A stretch of DNA of 64,000 nt, taken from assembly GCF_949628215.1 (NCBI RefSeq), contig NC_134281.1, positions 6,210,501 to 6,274,500 of the forward strand, written 5' to 3'. The stretch is from Phalacrocorax aristotelis. Its lineage: Eukaryota; Chordata; Aves; Suliformes; Phalacrocoracidae. Below the pieces are notes generated by a model. That model did no database searches and was not told where the DNA came from. It saw nothing but the letters and a program-made list of their open reading frames with translations. A program made the translations under genes and the position numbers. Shown here one piece after another: positions 49,601 through 58,600 of this stretch (position 1 is the first letter of the stretch; the number at the start of each line of letters is the position of its first letter).

Positions 49601-52600
49601 GCCCTGGAGAAAAGTTAAGATAGTTTTCAAATAGGCTGTTGGCATCCAAACTCTCATGGCTCTATCAAGTAGCCCATTTCTATCTGAATAGCTCTACTTG
49701 ATATGCAGGGTCTCACTGTGAAAAAATGTCCAAGAGGCAAGTTAACTTGTAGGGCACAGCTACTTTGTGCCAAGACCATATGGCTTCAGTGCATAAGAAA
49801 ATGAAAAGCTTCAGGGAAGGAGGGACCAGATGACTCAAGAATTTGTAATGGGAGCTGGACACTTTCTATTCTAGGTCACTGGGATCAGACCAGCAATGAA
49901 AGCTTTAACCGGTACACTGATACTCAGCGTAAAGTGTCTCCTGCTAACTAGATCTGAGATCGGGCAGACTGGGACTTTTTAAGATGTTCTCTGTGTAGGC
50001 TCAGGGTGGTATCAAAACCAGAACTGAACCATTCCTTACCCCTTCCTTGGGAAGCTGACTGAGACTGGGTGATAGAAACACATCTGCAGGGGCCGTTTTT
50101 GCTGGAGAATATGGTCTCCAATGGCCTAATCCCTTTCTGAAGTCAGAGTGGAAGCAAATACTGGGGACTTTATCCAAATGGGAATGTGAAAATTTCCTGG
50201 GTAAAGCTCCGTCTTTAGAGGCAATGAAGTACTGAACTTCGAAGAAGGCTCAGCTGTAGTCTCACAAAAAGAATTATAAAATGAGTAACACTTCCTTTCT
50301 TTTCTCATTAAAATTATATTTCCAGTTTTCTTTTTCCCCCCTTACAATTGCACTTTAGCATGACTCCAGGGGGAAATTCAATTTTATGTTACATTTTCTG
50401 TTTTTACTCTTAAAATAGAAGTGGCTTGTAGAGGATTTTACCTCTTATTTGGGATTTTTGTTATTACGTCTATTAGTATTTTGTTCCTATATCTGATGTT
50501 GCACGTTTGAAAGAACTGTAGCTGAGGGTTTCAAAAATGACTTTGCCTCGGTTTGGAGGTATAATGAGAGATTTAGGCTGACAATGCCTCTACCCTGTTT
50601 TGGCTCATAGTCCAGACATGAGGTATGGAAGAGGTGCCAGGGAAGAGGTATGCGCTAACACGTTTGTAGGCCGTGTCTGTTCATCCATCCTTAGTAAAGC
50701 CTGAGGTGCCTTGGCTGCTGCATGATCTACTCTGAGGAACATCAGGGCTGGATGAAAGAGAATTGCACCACAGAGAAAGGGTCAGGTTTGAACAAGGAAA
50801 GCAGCCTGTTCCAGCACTCATCACCAGGTCGTGTACAGCAGGACCTGCAGGTTAGTCCCCTGCTTACCTTTGAGGCTGAGCTCATGCACCACCGCTTCTG
50901 CCTTTGCAAGGACCAGATCCACAATGGCTACTTTAGCACCAGCTTCCCCCAACGCATGAGCAAAGGCTCTTCCAATTCCCTGCCCTCCGCCTGTGACGTA
51001 GGCCACCTTGCCATCCAAACGCAGCCGGTCAAGGATGCGGCGCTTGTTATAACCCCAGAAGACGTCATCCCTCACGACTTCTTTCTAAAACAAAAACATA
51101 TATACATGGCACAACAAGGTGAAAAGCTCAGCAAGTGATAGCTGTGAAGGACTCTGCCTGTGAGAATGAGGTGGGAGCATGAACAGGGATCCATGTCTTC
51201 TCGGCTCGTTATTTAGTACTAAAAGTTTGACTTATTCAAGCTGGAAAGCACCTTTAACCCCACAGATATTAGTCTCAATAGGAGCACTAAGGTGCAAGAC
51301 AATGGAGCAGAAGGGCTGTGGGTTGGGGAGATGCACTGACCACTCCACTTACTTGAGAGCTGGGTATGGTATTTCCCGACCCAGCTTCCCATGAGAGATG
51401 GGCCATGTACAATGTCTTAGAAGATGGCTGATTAAGTCTTCTTGTTATCTCACCCCCAGGACCTAATCCTGCCCTCAGGCTCAGCTGGCTCCAGGAAGGC
51501 ACAGAGGCTAAGAACAAGTTTCCAAAGGCAGGATTTGGCTCAAGTGGAGTTCAATCAAAATATCTTCACAAGGCTGGTGCGCAAATAAAGATATCAGCCA
51601 ATAACTTAAACCAAGCTGTCATCTGATCAGCTGCCATACATCATTTCCCCCTGACTGGAATCAAAATGGAAAATACAAGATGTTTAAAATATTGGGTTTG
51701 AAATGCCAGAAATTGCCAGTGGGTGTAGTTTTGGGAGCGCTCAGAAACTGCAAAACAATCAAGATGTTTGGGTCTGGATTTACAGAGTTAGGCCATTATG
51801 ATTCCAGATGGGAATTTCATTACATCTGGATGATGACCACTACATAAAAAGGAGAAAGATAAAAGCACCATCTTTTCCACAGGACAAGCAAAATCTAAGG
51901 ACATGAAAATATTAAGCTCAGAGACCATAGTGGGTATGACGTGCTGCCTTTGGGCAAAAAAGGAGCTACTTCAGAAATATTGCATTGGTTCATTACAGCT
52001 GGGCATCAGCTCCACCTGCCCCCACTCCCCTGCGCGGGAAGGACCACAGACCTCTGGGCACAGGCACCCGGCGAGCAGCATGCCGGCTGCTCCGGGGGTT
52101 TATCAAAGCACCGGTGTGGCTGATCCAAAAGATTTTGCAAGGAATCAGCATTTAATAGCTTTAGTGTAGCCCTGGACTATTGAGACTAATACATGCCAAG
52201 CCCTAAGCTGGTAAGTCCACGCTGCACAGCACCACGGCACAACAGAACGTGAGTTCGGGCTCTTGCCACCAAACTCCTGGAAATTATTTTGTCACTGACC
52301 TCAGTAGAGCCAAAATTTCCCCAGAAGTGCTCACAGAGAAGAAATACATACCTTGGATTCAATCACTGCATCTGGAGGTGCAGGGCTCCTTCGAATGATG
52401 CTCAATCCACTTTGCACAGGTAAAATTATCTGCAAATATAGCACATACACACACAGTTCTCAGCTGCTTTGTACCTGGCTTGCTATTACCCAGCTTCCAC
52501 TGATATGAAAGATAAGTCCTTCCTTCCTTAGGCTACAGTAGCTTTTCTCCTACTCCTATTCCTTAGCTGAAATTCCTTCCAATGCAAATATGTCAGGCAT

Positions 52601-55600
52601 TTGTATTCGCTCACATTCCTCTTCCAAACTCACGGCTTCCACAAATGCCAGGAAAAAAATGCAATTTTCTGTCTCTGTTTTCTAAATCAGTGCCAGCTGC
52701 TGAGGTTTCTGGGTTTCCACTGCCTGGCTAACGCTGTCATGAGGATATTCCAATCTTATTCTTGGAGCTCAGCAAACCAGAATAGCAACACTTTGGTTTT
52801 CTTCAGCATTTGCTAGAACATCTGTCCTGCACCCATAGATAAATGTCAGTGGGTTTTGCTGCCTACCTTCTCTGATACCATTATCACACTTTAGTGGACG
52901 CTGCACTCAGTGTTGGAGATTCAACACCAATATCAATCTATTAGAACATTAGATACAGAAACAACATGTTATGTACATCCATTGAATGGTGAACAGTAAG
53001 ATTCAGGGCATGGAAAAATGTCGTTAATTTTTCCTCTTCCAGAAAGAAAAGCTGTTGCTACCGGTATGTTGATGATAGAATAAATACAGAATCACAGGAG
53101 GCACCTCTAGAGGCTGTCTGACCTGCAGATAGACAAGGACCTTAAGCCTGAGGCACATACCAAAACCTCCTGGGCAGGAGCTGTGGCAGGGGGAAGGTGG
53201 GAAGGGGGTGCTTGGAAGGAAGGTAGCAGACCTCACCTGTCCCACCATGGGATCAGCCTTACAGTGCAGAAGGGCAGGCAGGGATCTGGCCACCCTTGAT
53301 GGCTCCCCTCAGCCACAACAGCCCCTCTGCGACCCTGGTACAGCTGTGGCATGAAAGTAAGCTTTGCAGGCTGGTGGCTACTGCCCTGGGGTAGCATCAT
53401 TCATGCCTGCTTTTAAAGTCCGGGAGTATATACTTTAAATGTTGCCTCTAAAACCATAACATATTGTTTATGCATCCTATTCCTTCTTTTTATTTTTCCT
53501 CCTGGAGTAGGACTTTGTTGACTCCTATTGTGCTGGTGATGCCCTACAGCCTCCAGAGCCTTTCAAGCAGAGCGGCAGTTCCTTGGCTATAGTGTAGAGC
53601 TGATTATTCACTTTTAAGTGCTCCACTTTTATCTTGCCTTTAACACTGTATATGATGTAGACAGAGAGTAGGGATCATTTCTGAATATAGAAACTCATAC
53701 ATAAAGCTCAAGTGAGGTGAATTATAATAAAATTTGAGTTCATTTTAGGTCCCCTGGATAATGGCACCAACAAAAGAAACATTTTAAAGAGTACTTTGCA
53801 AAAATCCATAGATACAGTACCACGGGCACCTTAACCAATTGCATTGCACTAACCTGCTCAACACGAGGATCTGAATTAATCACTGTATTTAATTTTCTGA
53901 CAGCTAGTACATTTTCATCAGATATGTTCTCCAGGTAGACTTGTCCTTTCATGAGCGTATTCTCTACACAGATCACTCCATCCGTTCTAAGCAAGTGGTT
54001 ATCCACGACAAAGCTGTAGTAGTTAACAGCATTCCTTTGATCAGCATCAATAAAGACTATATCAAAGTGCTCATCCTCAGCATGTAATGCCTGGGAAAAA
54101 ATTATGTTGGAGAAAACACTAATTATTTACCTGAAAATGTAAATATTGCCATTAGAATGCCCTTCATATAACGCCCAAACCAGAAGAAACCCTGTTGTTC
54201 TAGGGTAACATTGCTAGAATTACTTCTGGAGATCTTGGGAGTTTCCCATGCTTTGCAAAAAAATTCTTCAGCAATGCTGGTGCCCAAAACTGTGAACCTC
54301 TCAAAGAAAATAAGGATATAAAAGAAGATGGCTCATCCCAGTTCGTGGTGTTGAGAGTCACAGAAGAAACATCTGCATACCTGGAGTCAAAGCAAATTGA
54401 TCCATCAGGGTAAGGGAGAGGACTGGCGTCAATACCCTGTGGCTGAGGTGATGCAATAAGTTATCTCTTCTCAAAAGAGTAACTGTCAACATATTGAAGA
54501 GTGGTGATTATATCAGTCTTTGGGAAAAAGAGGCGTAAAGCTGATCCTGGGAACTGCAAACTAGTGAGTCCCACTTCAGTAGCAGGGAAATGGTTGAAAT
54601 CCCAATTAATAATAGAATTATAAGGCACATAAAAGAACAGGTCATGATAGAGATAAAGCAGCACAGCTCCTGCAAAGGAAAATGATGTTTCTTTAATCTA
54701 AAAAAAAAATGCTTTGGATCGCTCAGCAACAGAGAGGATAAAAGAGAACTGGCTGCTATCATCTAATTGGATTTTCAGAAATGTGGCACACCTTCCCTCC
54801 AAGCAGGCTGCTGATGATAATGTATAAAAGTGTTGATGGATGACCAGATGGGAGCCTTTACAGCCTTCTCCTGTGGCAGTTAATGCACTCGCTGCCCAAG
54901 AGGCTGCTATGGAATATTTCAGATTCCATCTGGGACTATTTAACTGCATCTGTGTGCGTTGCAATGAAACAACGGCTCATCCACCTATCTCGGCAAGCAG
55001 AAATGCTTTCAAGTCTTGGCATTTTGAGTGAAAAGAGAAACAATTATGTTTTCCAGAACTCACTGTTTCTACCACAACTTTTAACAGTACTTCTTGCGTC
55101 CAGATTTCCCTTTTGTGTTTGGAGACATTGTGCACAATGAGTGATGAGCAATCCCCTGAGATGTAGGAGAGAAAGCATCAATAACAAATGGCAACAGAAT
55201 GTGAAAAACTAATTTGTTTTCGGCAGTGAGGTTGATGGCTCCCAAACAGAGATTTCAGGAGCCTTTCTGAAGTAGGGAGCATGTCATTCAGACAAGGAAA
55301 ATGCGGCAAGTGGATCACTCAAACTCTGAATTACTCTGTTGTGCAAACTGGTGTCATTGTGAGCTTGTTAGTGGTTAAGAAATTAAGCCTGCCTGAGAGC
55401 CTGGATTGTCACACTTAACTGCACATTCTTGATAGCGCAGAAGCTCTGCCAAAAGCGTTCATGAGTCTGCATTTAGGACATCTTTTGATACTACACTATA
55501 ATGAAAGAGGACTTTAAGGCCAAATATATGCTGGTTTATATTAAATGTAGCAGGAACAGGGACATCTGGTTTCCTGGGATTCTTCTTTTCATTTGATGAC

Positions 55601-58600
55601 CAGTAAGAAAATTTTGCCCTGGTTACCTCTTGAGCTGTACTGGGGGAAAGCAGCAGGAACATCTTTGATACTGTGGAAAAGCATCTTACATCAGGCTGCA
55701 ACTTAGCCGGTCTGTCCAATGTAGATACTTCAGGAAGGGTCAGAAGATGAAAGTTTGGAGGACTTGTCCGTTGGGAAGAGAGATGGAAGTCTCATTCCCT
55801 GGAGAGAAGAGCCAAACCCAAAATCAAGTAGTTATCATGACTTATCACTACTTTCTGTCTTGTGACCTTCCCGGGCAGAGAAGGTGGGGGGCAGACATTC
55901 AGAAGCAGATGTGGCCATCTCTGAGCATATGTTACTACTGCTCCCTAATGAAAAAGAATCTCACTTTTATGCATTGACTTCATTAGGTCCATATGGAGTT
56001 GTGTAGCTCTTTGGATATTAACTGGACTTCTCATTTCTGCCCTCTTTCTGTACTGTCTACCTGCTGAGAGCTTATCTCCTTCTTATCTATCTTCTGATAC
56101 AGATAAACCACCTTTTAACTTCACAGCTTTCATCGTAGGAGGGTGCCTGTGTTGTATGTGTATCCAGCACATGCCTGGTTTGTCCTTGTACCACCTGGCT
56201 GTGCAAGGCCACTGTTTGGAAGGCATTTCTTTTCTGCCAGTTCATCAAGTCCCGAACGGCCAGCCGTGTAGGTCAGTCGGGCAGCCTTCATTTTTCTAGA
56301 TACCTAGTACTAGACACCTGTATGGAAGTGCCTGAATCACTGCCTTGGAGTTTGTACTGCGCCCCTGCCATCATTTGAACTTCTTGGTTCCCCAGCTTCA
56401 AGGCTCCTGTTCGATTTTTCCATGTTTAGTTGGAAACAGCTCCAGGCCTGTAAGGGGAATCCACGAAATTCCTTGATCCAACTTTGCCTCTGGAGCAGCC
56501 TCTACACAAAAGCTGCTCCACAGGAGCAGAAGAACAGCCACAGGAGCGGGAAAGTGCTCCGTTTCCTGGAGCTCCTTGGTTAGCAGAGTACGGGTCACCT
56601 GGACAGGCAGTCACCATGGCCAGGGTACCGCACTGGAGAGGGTTTCCTCGCCGACAGCACCTGCTGCTGAACCAAGACAGCCAAAAAGAAAAAGCTGCCC
56701 TACTGGTAGCTCTGACTGCAGAGCTAAGCACCAGAAATATCAGTGCAGTGATGGAGAGAAGAGGAGACATTACCGCTGTCCTTCTCAAAAAGGATGAGGG
56801 GTTCAAGACGGGGGACTGACTACCCTTCTCCCAGAGCAGACTGCGCCAGGCCCTGCCTGGGACCTCACAGCACATTGGAGGTGCCTTTGTCCTTTGCTAG
56901 GAGAGAGGCAGAGCCCAAACCTCTCCAACTGCGAGGAAAGCTGAGATACAGAAGGAAATAATCTGCCTGCAAAATATCCCACTGAAACTAATTTCCTGAA
57001 TGTTTACAGTTCAATCCCTGCTCCTTGCTACAGAGGCATCATAGATGGTAACAGATGGCAACACAAAGTGTCTTAATTCAGTGCAAACTTGGCTAAAATG
57101 AATGCTTTTGCTTACAGTGAGTCATTAACTTCCTTAGGGATTAAAAAAGAAAAAAAACTTGCAGCACTGCATTGCATAGAGGAGATGCGTCGAAAGCAAG
57201 CACAAGAAAGGGCACAGCAGCGCTGCTGATAAATACGGCAAAAGACCTGGGAAGACCTGGGAGAGGACATCCCAAATAAAAACATGAATGAACCTTCTGT
57301 CAAAGCTGAGAGAAAACCTGATTGGAGTTCCGATCAGAGACAACACTCTCTCATAAGGCACGTATAAACTCAATCAGAAAAAAATGACTGTCCAGTTCCT
57401 TCGATATGGATCATACAGTCAGCATATTCGTAATAAAGATGTACTCAAAACTTATTACCTTCCCTATGCCTTGTTCTTGACCTAAATGTAATAGCAATCT
57501 ATCCTTAGGGTACATAGAATACATGAAAAAGTACAGCTTCCTTTTAGAACACCATTAGAATATTTTACTGTATGTGGACATACACTCTTGTTACTCCTAA
57601 ATGCTATTCTATTGAGTACAGTTTATATTCACCGGCAAAGCTAAATCTCTAGGGAAGCTAGAGAGGGAATGCAATTTCTAGTAATAACAGCTCACAACAG
57701 TGAATACTATCCACTTATCCCCACAATTTCCAGCTATTTTGGACTCCTTTCTGAATTAACCTTTCATATCAAAAGGAGCAATTCTGCACACTAGAGACTC
57801 CGACACAATTTCATGCATAATTTATTCACTCAGTTCAACATTAAACGCAGAGTCCTTGACTTTGTCAAGGTGGATTCTGTTGGCAGACTTCACAAGCAGC
57901 AAAACAGGAGAAATGAGATCTGCAGCTCAACCTCTTCACCTATTCTGTCTGGCAAAAGGAGGGAAAAAAGGAAAAAGAAAACCCCGACATGCTTATACAA
58001 TGCCCTGCAATCAGCAGAATCTGCTACAAACATGGTGTTACTTTATGTGGTGCGTTTTCAATTTTAAAATGGAACTATCAAAATCATGGATGGGAATAAT
58101 TTGCTGGTAGTTTGCGTTCCCTCTGGACTCAATCCTGCATCCATTGTTCTACCAAAAATCCACCAGGAATTAAAGGAAGCTCTCTGTGCAGGATCAGGCC
58201 TCTTGCTCACAGCTGATGCATGGCAAAGCATGTTATTCAGGCACAGCATGACAGAGTTAAGGAGCTTGTTGGGAAGGGTTTTCAAAAGCTGGCCCAGCAC
58301 ATATTGAAAAGGTAGCTAATTCCTGCTGAAAGCACCTGTATCAAGGACTGAACCCAAGGAAAGGCTTATCCACAGTCCACATTTCAAAATATGATGTAAA
58401 AATTACTGAGGTCACCGGGCACAGAGGCTTGTGCCATGGTGTGTGTGAGTTACATGCTTTGGTGGGGGCCTAAACTCCTTGGCAGCCTCTCCCTCTTGCA
58501 TGGGAAAGGTGGATTTTTTTTCCGTCATGTCCTCAGGTACCAGATGAACCCCACTGCGTACCTGAGCTCCGCAGCCCGTCTGGCATTTAGCATCCTTTGA

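Noticed and set aside
54461..54964. Overlapping minus-strand frames just upstream of the catalytic methyltransferase exon
   Set aside because: Low-complexity Leu/Ser-rich chance frames; the true exon starts at 54090 after a clear acceptor.
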